A stretch of DNA of 36,193 nucleotides from Haloarculaceae archaeon (GCA_007122455.1 SKTU01000108.1:1-36193), one strand, 5' to 3'; positions 17,770-25,548 are shown, numbered from the stretch's first letter. Notes: generated from the sequence alone by a model not told the origin. Made by a program: numbers and translations.

Positions 17770-19025
17770 CGCAGCCACGTCGCGTAGTCACCGCCGCAGT
17801 CGTCGCTGATCTCGAGGAGGCGGTTGTACTGTTCGATCCGTTCGCTTCGGGTCGTTCCGGTCTTGATCTGGTTCGCGTGGAGTCCGACTGCGACCTCCGC
17901 GAGCCAGGTGTCCGCCGTCTGCCCGGATCGCTCGGAGACCTGGATCGCGTAGCCGTTCCGTCGAGCCGTCTCGACGGTCTCGATCGTCTCGGTCACCGTA
18001 CCGACCTGGTTTACCTTACAGAGCAAGGCGTCGCCGGCCCCGACGTCGATGCCCTCCTGGAGCCGCGACACGTTCGTCACGAAGAGGTCGTCGCCGACGA
18101 TCTGGGCGTCCAGCCGGTCGGTGAGTTCGGCGAACCCTTCGAAATCGTCCTCCTCGAGTGGGTCCTCGATCGAGATCAGCGGATACGTATCCGTGAGCTC
18201 CGCGTAGAAATCTATCAGCTCGCCGCGCGTGTACGTCTCCTCGGCGAGCTGGTACGTCTCCTCGTCGGGATCGTAGAAATGCGTCGCCGCGACGTCGGAG
18301 CCCAGCTCGAAGATGTCGCCGTAACCGCATTCCTCGACCGCACTGAGGATGCTGTCGAACGCTTCGCGGGGATCGGTCATTCCCGAGGGGGTGTATCCGC
18401 CCTCGTCCCCGACGCTCAAGGCGCTCTTTCCGTGACTCTCGGCGAGCTGATCGCCGAGTTCGTAGTACACCTCCGCACACATGCGGATCGCCTCCTCGAA
18501 GCTGTCGGCGCCGGTCGGGACGATCTGGTGTTCCTGAAACGGGAGCTCGCTCGCACCGAGCTCTCCGCCTTCGATCAGATCGACCAGCGGAATCGGGATC
18601 GTCGTCGCGGCCGGGCCGCCGAGATACCGGTAGAGCGGGAGGTCGTGAGCCGCCGCGCCGGCTTTCAGCGCCGCCAGCGAGACGCCGGTCAGCGCGTTGC
18701 CGCCAAGATTCGACTTGTCGGCGGTGCCGTCGAGTTCACACAGCAGCGCGTCGATTCCAGACTGGTCGGTGACGCTGTGACCCAGCAGTTCCGGTCCAAT
18801 CCGCGATTCGACGTTTTCGACCGCGTTTCTGACGCCGTTTCCGTTGTACCGGTCGCCACCGTCCCGGAGATCCGCGGCCTCGTGGACGCCGCGCGAGCGT
18901 CCGCGCGGGACGTCCGCTCGACCGACGGCTCCACCTTCGGTACGGACCGTCACGCGGAGCGTCGGCTCCAGCCGGTTGTCGAGTATTTCCCGGGCCTCGA
19001 CGGCTGTGATCTCGGTTCGGCTCAT
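17766..19025 (-). CDS. eno: Enolase-family protein with altered active site (annotated type: phosphopyruvate hydratase)
   Basis: 419 residues with the full two-domain enolase fold. By hand alignment to yeast enolase the metal ligands (Asp244, Glu287, Asp312), the catalytic pair (Glu208 in VGDEGG, Lys337 in CKVNQVGT), Glu165, Arg366/Ser367 and Lys388 are kept. However, the loop normally GASTG reads GRSRG (42-46), His159 is replaced by Leu156, and His373 by Glu365 (VSERSG instead of VSHRSG). It may thus be a paralogue with a different substrate; haloarchaea normally have a canonical enolase in another ribosomal operon. ATG 19025 is chosen over GTG 19037 because GAGGTGG lies 8 bases upstream. 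Coupled to the kinase downstream. Confidence 0.85.
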   Translation of the reverse strand: MSRTEITAVEAREILDNRLEPTLRVTVRTEGGAVGRADVPRGRSRGVHEAADLRDGGDRYNGNGVRNAVENVESRIGPELLGHSVTDQSGIDALLCELDGTADKSNLGGNALTGVSLAALKAGAAAHDLPLYRYLGGPAATTIPIPLVDLIEGGELGASELPFQEHQIVPTGADSFEEAIRMCAEVYYELGDQLAESHGKSALSVGDEGGYTPSGMTDPREAFDSILSAVEECGYGDIFELGSDVAATHFYDPDEETYQLAEETYTRGELIDFYAELTDTYPLISIEDPLEEDDFEGFAELTDRLDAQIVGDDLFVTNVSRLQEGIDVGAGDALLCKVNQVGTVTETIETVETARRNGYAIQVSERSGQTADTWLAEVAVGLHANQIKTGTTRSERIEQYNRLLEISDDCGGDYATWLR

Positions 19026-19033
19026 CTCAGCGT

Positions 19034-19040
19034 CCACCTC
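19034..19040 (-). promoter_or_regulatory. Shine-Dalgarno site of the enolase-like gene
   Basis: On the minus strand GAGGTGG sits 8 bases before the ATG at 19025 and overlaps the alternative GTG start at 19037, so it decides the start. A TATA-like GGTTTATC lies further upstream (about 19085-19092), implying a leader of roughly 30 bases instead of a leaderless message. Confidence 0.6.
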
Positions 19041-19104
19041 TGGTCGAGGAGTGGCTCATACTACGCACCGACACGTCGGAGGTGATAAACCCATGGCTAT
19101 CGGC

Positions 19105-19368
19105 CTACAGCGTCCGGCTTTCGATCGCCGGATCGATCCCGGCCGCATCGAGGTCGCTGCGGATGCGCTCCCGAAGCGGGGTCGGGACGCTTTCTCGAGC
19201 GACGGGGTGGGCCGTATCGTCCCGGACTGCCCAGTAGAGAACGTGCTCGCCGCGCTCGTAATACTCGATGCTGTACCGTTCGCCCCCGCCGTCGTAGTGT
19301 ACACGTGCGGCGGCTCCCTCGCTTCGCCAGCCATCCTGACGGGCGAGAGCGACGGCTCTTTCTCCCAT
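19105..19368 (-). CDS. Small protein of unknown function
   Basis: 87 residues from the ATG at 19368 (MGERAVALARQDGW). I do not recognise a family. The composition is soluble and mixed alpha/beta, with a central stretch ARVHYDGGGERYSIEYYERG and a C-terminal helix (PLRERIRSDLDAAGI). An in-frame GTG at 19416, just after the EamA stop, would give 103 residues; neither start has a clear ribosome site. It follows the EamA transporter on the same strand with a gap of 50 bases and precedes the enolase-like gene by 79, so it may belong to either transcription unit. Confidence 0.65.
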   Translation of the reverse strand: MGERAVALARQDGWRSEGAAARVHYDGGGERYSIEYYERGEHVLYWAVRDDTAHPVARESVPTPLRERIRSDLDAAGIDPAIESRTL

Positions 19369-19418
19369 ACCCGACGTCGTGGCGCCGAGGCCGGTAGGCG
19401 TTGCGGTCGAGGTCACGC

Positions 19419-20330
19419 TCAGCCGGACAGCGAGACGACGACCGCGCCGCCGACGACGACGGTCGCGGCGGCGACGAGCCGCGGCGTCACGCGCTCGAGC
19501 CGCCGCGGAAGGAACAGCGCCGACAGAACGACGACGATGAGCGGTGCGGTCTGGAGGAACGGGACGACGTAGACGACTGGGGCGATCGAGAGCGCCGCGA
19601 GGTACGCCCCGATGCCGACCGTCGAAGCGACGCCGGCTCCGAGATACCACCTGCGCTCGGGCCCCTCGAGCAGTTCTGTCGTCGGTACCGCATCGCGGAA
19701 TCTCAGATAGGCGAGAAAGCCGGCGGTGGCGACGAGAACCTTGACCGCGAAGCTGACCAGTACGGGCGTTCCCTCCGCGAACCCGATCGACAGCAGTATC
19801 GGCTCGACGCCGAGAAACCCCGCCGCGAGGAACGGGAGCGCGAGCGAGACGCCGACCTCCCGGACCGATCGGTCCGGATCGTCGGTCGCGGTTTCGTACG
19901 AGATGACGGCTGCGCCGCCGACGAGGAGGACGATCCCCGCCGAGTGGATCGGCGTGAGGCGTTCACCGAGGAGGAGGACGGCCAGAAGCGTCGCGAAGAG
20001 GACGTTCGTCGAGACGACCGGCGACGTCCGGCTGGCACCGATCGCGTCGACGCTCTGGAACATACAGAGCCGCGCGAGCAGCGAGCCGGTGAGCCCGGCG
20101 CCGGCGAACGCGAGGAGCGAGACGGGCGTCAGCCCGAACGTCGGTGCGTAGAGGACGACTGTCGCCGGGACGATCAGCGCGACGTTACACCCCAGTGACA
20201 CGAACACCACGTCGTCGACCCGGCCGTTCTCGGTCGCGATTCGGACGCAGACGTACTGAGAGGCGAACGCGAACGCCGCAAGCAGCGCGAGCGCGAGCCC
20301 GGCGACCGATGCCGGCTGCGGGATCTCCAT
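19419..20330 (-). CDS. EamA/DMT-family transporter
   Basis: 303 residues with about ten hydrophobic segments arranged as two five-helix EamA repeats, for example ALALLAAFAFASQYVCVRIA (first helix) and ASTVGIGAYLAALSIAPVVY in the second half. The end-of-repeat pattern ALLAVLLLGERLTPIHSAGI, then LVGGAAVISYE, is the usual DMT signature (LLGE near the fourth helix). Substrate cannot be told; the superfamily exports amino acids, metabolites or nucleotide sugars. It is on the same strand as the enolase-like and kinase genes, so transport of a metabolite for that pathway is possible but unproven. Confidence 0.88.
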   Translation of the reverse strand: MEIPQPASVAGLALALLAAFAFASQYVCVRIATENGRVDDVVFVSLGCNVALIVPATVVLYAPTFGLTPVSLLAFAGAGLTGSLLARLCMFQSVDAIGASRTSPVVSTNVLFATLLAVLLLGERLTPIHSAGIVLLVGGAAVISYETATDDPDRSVREVGVSLALPFLAAGFLGVEPILLSIGFAEGTPVLVSFAVKVLVATAGFLAYLRFRDAVPTTELLEGPERRWYLGAGVASTVGIGAYLAALSIAPVVYVVPFLQTAPLIVVVLSALFLPRRLERVTPRLVAAATVVVGGAVVVSLSG

Positions 20331-20355
20331 CGAGGCCCCGTACCGTCGGCGTAGG

Positions 20356-20361
20356 TAAAAA
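20356..20361 (-). promoter_or_regulatory. TATA-like box of the EamA transporter
   Basis: On the minus strand GTTTTTACC places a T-rich TATA-like element 26-31 bases before the ATG at 20330. This suggests the transporter has its own leaderless promoter even though the upstream gene ends only 39 bases away. Confidence 0.5.
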
Positions 20362-20369
20362 CGGGGCGG

Positions 20370-20717
20370 CTACTCTTCGAGCGATCGGACGCCGAGTTCG
20401 TACCCCTCGTCCGCACCGTACACCGATCGAAAGAGCGAATCGAGGAAGTCGGCTGCGTACTTCGGGTCGGTCACGGCCGACAGATAGACGACGCCGCCGG
20501 GGGCTTTTCGGGTCTCGGGCTGTTGGATCTTGAACACCGCGTACTCCGCGAGGAGCGCCTCGAGCCGCTGGCGCTGTTCGTCGTCGACCTCGAGGCGGAT
20601 CGTCCGCTCGTCGTATTCGACTGTGGTTCCGGCGGCGTCGATCTCGAAGCCGCTGTCGGCGACGATTCGCCGTACGAGAAGTGTCCGTCGATCGCTCGGT
20701 GTCGTCGCCGACTCCAT
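20370..20717 (-). CDS. Conserved-looking small protein of unknown function
   Basis: 115 residues from the ATG at 20717 (MESATTPSDRRTLLVRRI). I do not recognise the family. It contains a beta-rich stretch (FEIDAAGTTVEYDERTIRLE), a helical stretch (DDEQRQRLEALLAEYAVFKI), then APGGVVYLSAVTDPKYAADF and an amphipathic helix with FLDSLFRSVYG. The acidic C terminus and codon use match neighbouring genes. It is divergent from adk, with a TATA-like TCATATCC about 22-30 bases before its start. Longer starts upstream would run across the adk promoter and are rejected. Confidence 0.7.
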   Translation of the reverse strand: MESATTPSDRRTLLVRRIVADSGFEIDAAGTTVEYDERTIRLEVDDEQRQRLEALLAEYAVFKIQQPETRKAPGGVVYLSAVTDPKYAADFLDSLFRSVYGADEGYELGVRSLEE

Positions 20718-20802
20718 ACTGCCCCTCGACGTCGACGGGATATGAAGGCGACGCTCGACGCGTTCAGTCAAACCTTTGAGGTCCGGGTCGGAAACGGCTA
20801 GT

Positions 20803-21429
20803 ATGAACCAGCCGAAGATACTGCTTTTGGGGCCGCCCGGTGCGGGAAAGGGGACACAATCGAAGAAGCTCGCCGACCACTTCGACGTGGATCACGTGAC
20901 GACCGGCGACGCCCTCCGAGCGAACAAGGACATGGAGACCGAGCACGGAACCCCGCGGGAGTACATGGACGCGGGCGAGCTGGTTCCGGATCCGGTCGTC
21001 AACGAGATCGTCGAGGCCGCGCTCACGGAGGCGGACGGTTTCGTGCTCGACGGCTACCCACGGAACCTCTCGCAGGCGGAGTATCTCGACGGGATCACCG
21101 ACCTCGACGCCGTCATCACTCTCGAGGTGAGCCGCGGCGAGCTCGTCGAACGACTCACGGGACGGCGCGTCTGCGAGGAGTGCGGCGCGAACTTCCACGT
21201 CGAGTTCGACCAGCCCGAAACGCCGGGCGTCTGCGACGAGTGTGGCGGTGCGTTGATCCAGCGCGACGACGACAACGAGGAGACCGTCCGCGAACGGCTC
21301 CGTGTGTTCGACGAGAACACGCAGCCTGTCATCGACTTCTACGACGAGCAGGGAGAACTCGTCCGCGTCGACGGCGAACGAACGCCGGACGAGGTGTTCG
21401 AGGCGCTGCAGGCCGCCATCGAACCGTAG
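20803..21429 (+). CDS. adk: Adenylate kinase
   Basis: 208 residues. P-loop GPPGAGKGT (10-18), NMP-binding region [17 protein letters not shown], the DGYPRN motif, and a LID domain with two CxxC pairs (CEEC and CDEC, about residues 126-148) that make a structural zinc site. It interconverts ATP + AMP and 2 ADP. The ATG at 20803 is chosen because it directly precedes the beta strand leading to the P-loop and has AAACCTTTGAG about 24-34 bases upstream as a possible promoter. In many archaea adk directly follows secY; here a 7.7-kb block separates them. Confidence 0.96.
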   Translation: MNQPKILLLGPPGAGKGTQSKKLADHFDVDHVTTGDALRANKDMETEHGTPREYMDAGELVPDPVVNEIVEAALTEADGFVLDGYPRNLSQAEYLDGITDLDAVITLEVSRGELVERLTGRRVCEECGANFHVEFDQPETPGVCDECGGALIQRDDDNEETVRERLRVFDENTQPVIDFYDEQGELVRVDGERTPDEVFEALQAAIEP

Positions 21430-21465
21430 CGGGAGCTTTTTTCAGTTCGGCACGAACGTCTCCGT

Positions 21466-21855
21466 GTGAAATCCCCGGACTTCCAGCGGCGGATCGACGC
21501 CGCCCGCAGTGACGGCTGGCGGGTCGTCGAGGACGGCGACCGACGAGTCGTGCTCAAGCGAACGAGCTACGGGTCGCGTCTCGGCCACCTTCTCGTCGGC
21601 GCGGCGACGGTCTGGTGGTCCTTCGGCGTCGGAAACCTCGCCTACGCCGTCTACGAGTATCTGCAGCACACCGAATACCGCGTGCTCCGGGAGGAACCGG
21701 ACGACGAGAACCCGATGGAGACGCTCAAGCGTCGGTACGCTCGCGGGGAGATCGACGAAGCGGAGCTGGAGCGGCGAGTCGAACGACTCGTCGAAACCGA
21801 AAGCGACTCCAGCGCTGGGGGGCGGCTCGAGCGCGTCCGCGAACGCCTTCGCTGA
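21466..21855 (+). CDS. Small membrane protein with SHOCT-like C terminus
   Basis: 129 residues from a GTG at 21466. The middle (about residues 38-66, GHLLVGAATVWWSFGVGNLA and onward) is hydrophobic, probably one or two membrane segments. The C-terminal part, NPMETLKRRYARGEIDEAEL, matches the SHOCT (short C-terminal) motif, an oligomerisation element found on many unrelated proteins. The N-terminal stretch SPDFQRRIDAARSDGWRVVE is amphipathic. GAGCTTTTTTC at 21433-21443 lies about 23-33 bases upstream and fits a leaderless promoter. Function unknown; it sits between two core genes on the same strand. Confidence 0.78.
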   Translation: MKSPDFQRRIDAARSDGWRVVEDGDRRVVLKRTSYGSRLGHLLVGAATVWWSFGVGNLAYAVYEYLQHTEYRVLREEPDDENPMETLKRRYARGEIDEAELERRVERLVETESDSSAGGRLERVRERLR

Positions 21856-21916
21856 CGGCGGGCGGGGCGGTCGCAGAGTAAAACCTTCATTACCCGCGCT
21901 TTACTACGGTGTTCTA

Positions 21917-22825
21917 ATGGCACGTACCGCGTCGAAAGTAGAGGAGCTCGTCTCCGAGGACGGCACGATGGAGGACGCCCTCGAGTTCCTGCTCGAACGG
22001 ACCGAGGAGGGGACGGTGGCCTGGAGCGACGTCTCCGACGAGCTGACGAGCGGCCAGTGGGGCCGTCTCATCGAGAAAGGGGTCCTCGTCGACGCCGAGG
22101 GCGAGGGCTTTCGCGTTGCGGATCCCGAGAGCGTCCGGGAGACGCTCGACGGCGACACCGAACTCGGCGGCATTCCCGACGCCCCCGACGCGGAGTCGTC
22201 GTGGTCCCAGTGGGACAAACTCGCGGCCGTCGGCTCGGTCGCGCTGTTCGCCGGCTACATGTTCGAGTCGGTTCGGTCGCCGCTCGCCGACGCACTTCAC
22301 CTGTTTCTCGGGCCGCTGATCGAGGTCTTCGGCCTCCCGTTTTTCGCCGTCGTGATGATCCTCGCGCTGTTCACCGGGCTCTACTCGACGCTGTTGCAGG
22401 CGAACCTGATGGACATGGAGATCATGGGCGCCTACCAACAGCGGATGAAGGAGATCCAGGAGCGCCGAAAGGACGCCAAGGAGCGCGGCGACGACGAGGC
22501 CGTCGAGCAGATTCAGCAGGAGCAGATGGAGGCGATGGCCGACAACCTCGGGATGTTCAAGGAGCAGTTCCGCCCGATGGTGTGGATCATGGTGCTGACG
22601 ATCCCGGTGTTCCTGTGGATGTACGCCGTCGTCGGATTTCGCGGCGACGCGCTCTACCCCGAGCTGGAGCTTGGTCGGATCGTCCTCCCGATCGCGGGCG
22701 ACGTCGGCTGGAACCACGGGATCGTCGGTCCGATCCAGACGTGGATCGTCTGGTATTTCGTCTGCTCGATGTGTTTCACGCAGATCATCCGGAAGGCTCT
22801 GAACATCCAGACGACGCCGACGTGA
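21917..22825 (+). CDS. EMC3/TMCO1/DUF106-family membrane protein (Oxa1/YidC superfamily)
   Basis: 302 residues. The N-terminal ~80 residues look like a winged-helix-like domain (LEFLLERTEEGTVAWSDVSD, then LTSGQWGRLIEKGVLVD). Then come membrane segments at about 98-115 and 130-155 (PFFAVVMILALFTGLYSTLL), a cytosolic charged helical hairpin rich in Gln/Glu/Met (about 168-215), and three C-terminal hydrophobic segments including PMVWIMVLTIPVFLWMYAVV. This is the archaeal DUF106 architecture, related to YidC/Oxa1/Get1/EMC3 insertases. Insertion of membrane proteins at the ribosome is the likely role. The adk-DUF106-cmk-cbf5 order is typical of archaea. Confidence 0.9.
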   Translation: MARTASKVEELVSEDGTMEDALEFLLERTEEGTVAWSDVSDELTSGQWGRLIEKGVLVDAEGEGFRVADPESVRETLDGDTELGGIPDAPDAESSWSQWDKLAAVGSVALFAGYMFESVRSPLADALHLFLGPLIEVFGLPFFAVVMILALFTGLYSTLLQANLMDMEIMGAYQQRMKEIQERRKDAKERGDDEAVEQIQQEQMEAMADNLGMFKEQFRPMVWIMVLTIPVFLWMYAVVGFRGDALYPELELGRIVLPIAGDVGWNHGIVGPIQTWIVWYFVCSMCFTQIIRKALNIQTTPT

Positions 22826-22891
22826 GCGACACGGCGTGACAGCCCCGCCCGGAAGGATAACCTCTTTGACCGATACCCCCACAGTATCGAT

Positions 22892-23470
22892 ATGTTGATA
22901 ACGATTTCCGGGCCGGCGGGCAGCGGCAAGAGCACCGTCGCGTCCGCGCTGGCCGAGGAACTCGGCTACGACCACATAAGCGGTGGTGACATCTTTCGAA
23001 GCCTCGCCGACGAGCGGGGCCTGACGCCGCTGGAGCTGAACAAGCTTGCGGAGGAGAACGACGAGATCGATCGGGATCTGGACCGTCGGCTTCGGGAACT
23101 GGCTCGCGAGCGCGACGAACTCGTGCTCGAATCTCGCCTCGCCGGCTGGATGGCCGGCGAGTACGCGGACTTCCGCGTCTGGCTCTCCGCGCCACTCTCG
23201 GTTCGTGCCGAGCGGATCGCCGACCGCGAGAGCAAGGGCGCCGAAGTCGCACGAACCGAGACCAAGGCTCGTGGGAACAGTGAAGCGCTCCGCTACGAGG
23301 AGTACTACGGGATCGACATCGAGGACCTCTCGATTTACGATCTCGCGCTCAACACCGCTCGGCTCTCCCCGGCGGGCGTTCTCGAGGTGATCCGGACGAC
23401 GATCGGTGCCTACGACCCCGACGACGACGAGGGAAAGGTTCCGATCGAAGGGATCCGGTACGAGTTCTGA
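22892..23470 (+). CDS. cmk: Cytidylate kinase, archaeal type
   Basis: 192 residues. P-loop GPAGSGKST (7-15) at the extreme N terminus, followed by [20 protein letters not shown], the archaeal CMP kinase nucleotide-binding region, and [20 protein letters not shown]. It phosphorylates CMP and dCMP. Archaeal Cmk is shorter than bacterial Cmk, and this length fits. It precedes cbf5 with a single base between stop and start, so the two genes form an operon. Confidence 0.95.
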   Translation: MLITISGPAGSGKSTVASALAEELGYDHISGGDIFRSLADERGLTPLELNKLAEENDEIDRDLDRRLRELARERDELVLESRLAGWMAGEYADFRVWLSAPLSVRAERIADRESKGAEVARTETKARGNSEALRYEEYYGIDIEDLSIYDLALNTARLSPAGVLEVIRTTIGAYDPDDDEGKVPIEGIRYEF

Positions 23471-23471
23471 A

Positions 23472-24350
23472 ATGCGCGAACGCGGTCCACCTTCCGATCG
23501 GGATCCCGACGAACTGCTGGAGTTCGGCGTCGTCAACCTCGACAAGCCGCCGGGACCGTCCACCCACCAGGTCGCGGCGTGGGTCCGTGACGCCTGCGAC
23601 GTCGACAGGGCCGCACACGCCGGTACGCTCGACCCGAAGGTGACCGGCTGTCTTCCCGTACTGACCGGAACGGCGACGCGCGCGGCCCAGATATTCGACA
23701 GCAGTTCGAAGGGGTACGTCGCGGTGCTGGAGCTTCACGCGCCGATGCCGAGCGACTTCGACTCGACGCTGTCGGCGTTCGAGGGCCCGATCTACCAGAA
23801 ACCGCCCCGGAAATCGGCGGTCGCTCGCCGGCTTCGCGTCCGAACGATCCACGAACTGCGAGCCCTCGAAACCGAACCGCGCCGCGCGTTGCTGTCGATC
23901 CACTGCGAGAGCGGCACCTACGTTCGGAAGCTCTGTCACGACCTCGGACTCGCACTCGGAACGGGCGGCCACATGGGCGATCTTCGCCGGACGAGGACCG
24001 GCTCCTTCGACGACCGAACGCTCGTGACGATGGAGGATCTCGTCGACGGCGTGGCGTTCTGGCGCGAGGACGGCGACGACGAACTGCTCCGGGAGGTCGT
24101 CGCGCCGGCCGAACGGGCGCTCGAGCCGCTCCCTTCGGTGACTGTCGCCCCCTCGGCGGCCCGCGAGATCGCCAACGGTGCCCCCGTCTACGCGCCCGGT
24201 GTCATCGACGCCGAGTTGGACGGCGCCGAGGACGGAACGCTTCTCGCCTGCTACACGCCCGACGGGGCCGCGCTCTGTATCGGCTGGCTCGTGGGGGATC
24301 CGGACGCCGCCTCGGGTGTCGTCGTCGAACTGGAACGCGTTCTGGTGTAG
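23472..24350 (+). CDS. truB: RNA-guided pseudouridine synthase Cbf5 (TruB family)
   Basis: 292 residues from the ATG at 23472, one base after the cmk stop. Catalytic Asp54 is in AHAGTLDPKVTG; the KPPGPSTHQVAAWVRD motif precedes it. Further TruB motifs are IYQKPPRKSAVARRLRVRTI and CESGTYVRKLCHDLG. A C-terminal PUA domain (about residues 215-292, SVTVAPSAAREIANGAPVY onward) binds RNA. In archaea Cbf5 works with Nop10, Gar1 and L7Ae on H/ACA guide RNAs and can also modify U55 of tRNA. Upstream in-frame starts lie inside cmk and are rejected. Confidence 0.95.
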   Translation: MRERGPPSDRDPDELLEFGVVNLDKPPGPSTHQVAAWVRDACDVDRAAHAGTLDPKVTGCLPVLTGTATRAAQIFDSSSKGYVAVLELHAPMPSDFDSTLSAFEGPIYQKPPRKSAVARRLRVRTIHELRALETEPRRALLSIHCESGTYVRKLCHDLGLALGTGGHMGDLRRTRTGSFDDRTLVTMEDLVDGVAFWREDGDDELLREVVAPAERALEPLPSVTVAPSAAREIANGAPVYAPGVIDAELDGAEDGTLLACYTPDGAALCIGWLVGDPDAASGVVVELERVLV

Positions 24351-24368
24351 ACACGGCGGAAACGAAGA

Positions 24369-24378
24369 CCTTAAACGG
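24369..24378 (+). promoter_or_regulatory. TATA-like box of tRNA-Pro
   Basis: CCTTAAACGG is centred about 31 bases before the first base of the mature tRNA at 24404. The spacing fits an archaeal box A driving independent transcription of the tRNA gene just downstream of cbf5. Confidence 0.55.
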
Positions 24379-24403
24379 TCTTCTGCCTTCCCTCGAAACG
24401 CAA

Positions 24404-24474
24404 GGGACCGTGGGGTAGTGGTATCCTCTGCGCATGGGGTGCGTTGGACCCGTGTTCGAATCACGGCGGTCCCA
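24404..24474 (+). tRNA. tRNA-Pro (anticodon GGG)
   Basis: The acceptor stem GGGACCG (24404-24410) pairs with CGGTCCC (24467-24473), with discriminator A at 24474; CCA is not encoded. The D arm contains GGGTAGTGGTATCC; the T arm is CCGTG-TTCGAAT-CACGG. The anticodon loop ATGGGGT gives anticodon GGG, reading CCC/CCU proline codons. The anticodon stem TGCGC/GCGTT has four pairs (one G-U) and a U-U mismatch at positions 27-43. No intron is seen. A T-rich CATTTTCTGG follows the gene. Confidence 0.93.
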
Positions 24475-24573
24475 TCATTTTCTGGTTGAAGAATCGTGAG
24501 CAACAGACGTTGCGCCGACGAGCAGCGTCGGCCCCAGATCTTACGTGTACGCGTTACTTCCGACCGTCAACGC

Positions 24574-25524
24574 TCACGCGATCTGGTTTCGCAACTCGTC
24601 GTCTTTCTGCCACCGCCCGTAGTTCTCCGCGAACAGGGCTGCGAATCGATCCGGGAACGTGTTGGATCGGCCGCCGATGTGGGGCGTGATGAGCACGTCG
24701 TCTCGGTCCCAGAGCGGCGACTCCTTCGGAAGCGGCTCCGTCTCGAAGACGTCGAGACCTGCGCCGGCGATCTCGCCACTCCGAAGCGCATCGAGCAGTG
24801 CCGCCTCGTCGACGACTGGCCCCCGCGCGACGTTGACGAGGAGCGCGGAGTCCGGGAGCGCTTCGAAGACCGACGCGTCGATCGATCCTCGCGTCTCCTC
24901 GGTCAGGGGGACGATGGCGACGAGGAGGTCCGTCTCCGGGAGGACGTCGTACAGTTCGTCACTCCCGAGAACTCGATCGGCGGCGAGGGTGCCGTCGTAC
25001 TCCGCCGGGTTGCGCTTGACACCGTACACGTCCGAGCCGAACGCCAGCGCGCGTTCGGCGATCGCCTCACCGATACTCCCGAGCCCGTAGACAGTCACGG
25101 TGCGGTCCGTCCAGTCGGTTAGCTCGACACTGACCTCCGTTCTGGGGCCCCAGATTCGGTCGGCCTGCTTCGTGACGAACTCGGGAATCATGCGGCTGAA
25201 GGCGAACGCGAGCGCGAAGACGTGCTCGGCGACGACCGGATCGTGGATACCGGTCGCGTTCGTGAATCTGACACCGCGGTCGCGAAACTCCTCGATCGGA
25301 AACGCGTCGTAGCCCGCGCTCGTCGCCTGCACCCAGTTACCAGCTCCGAGTCCCTCGAGATAGCTGTCGTCCCATCCGCCCGAACTACAGACGAGGAACT
25401 CCGCGTCGGAGAGTGCCGAGACGGTGTCTTCGTTGCTGCTCGTGGAAACGACGGAGAGTCCCTCACACCGGCCGTCGAGCGCGTCGGCGATCGGCAGGTC
25501 GTGGTTAACGACGACTGTTGGCAT
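24574..25524 (-). CDS. D-2-hydroxyacid dehydrogenase (second paralogue)
   Basis: 316 residues from the ATG at 25524. Rossmann motif GLGSIGEAI (147-155) and catalytic Arg234 (VARGPVV), Glu263 (VFETEPL) and His282 (TPHIGG) are all present, so it should be an active NAD(P)-dependent 2-hydroxyacid dehydrogenase. It differs clearly from the enzyme at 15458 in the substrate-binding domain (for example CSSGGWDDSYLEGLG where the other has SSFIEPWLLEEMSS). Substrate cannot be told. It is divergent from the VOC gene, with a TATA box of its own. A longer start at 25533 adds three residues and lacks support. Confidence 0.9.
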   Translation of the reverse strand: MPTVVVNHDLPIADALDGRCEGLSVVSTSSNEDTVSALSDAEFLVCSSGGWDDSYLEGLGAGNWVQATSAGYDAFPIEEFRDRGVRFTNATGIHDPVVAEHVFALAFAFSRMIPEFVTKQADRIWGPRTEVSVELTDWTDRTVTVYGLGSIGEAIAERALAFGSDVYGVKRNPAEYDGTLAADRVLGSDELYDVLPETDLLVAIVPLTEETRGSIDASVFEALPDSALLVNVARGPVVDEAALLDALRSGEIAGAGLDVFETEPLPKESPLWDRDDVLITPHIGGRSNTFPDRFAALFAENYGRWQKDDELRNQIA

Positions 25525-25548
25525 GTACCCCACGGTACAGAGTGCGAA

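Noticed and set aside
17520..19085. Long open frame on the plus strand (521 codons)
   Set aside because: It is the antisense shadow of the kinase and enolase-like genes; no family motif is seen, while the minus strand has clear motifs and coupled starts.
21914..23563. Long open frame on the minus strand (549 codons)
   Set aside because: Antisense to the DUF106 protein and cmk. The plus-strand genes have clear motifs; the shadow lacks any.
24404..24573. tRNA gene as attachment site of an integrated element
   Set aside because: I found no second copy of the tRNA 3' end in the window and no integrase, recombinase or phage genes downstream.
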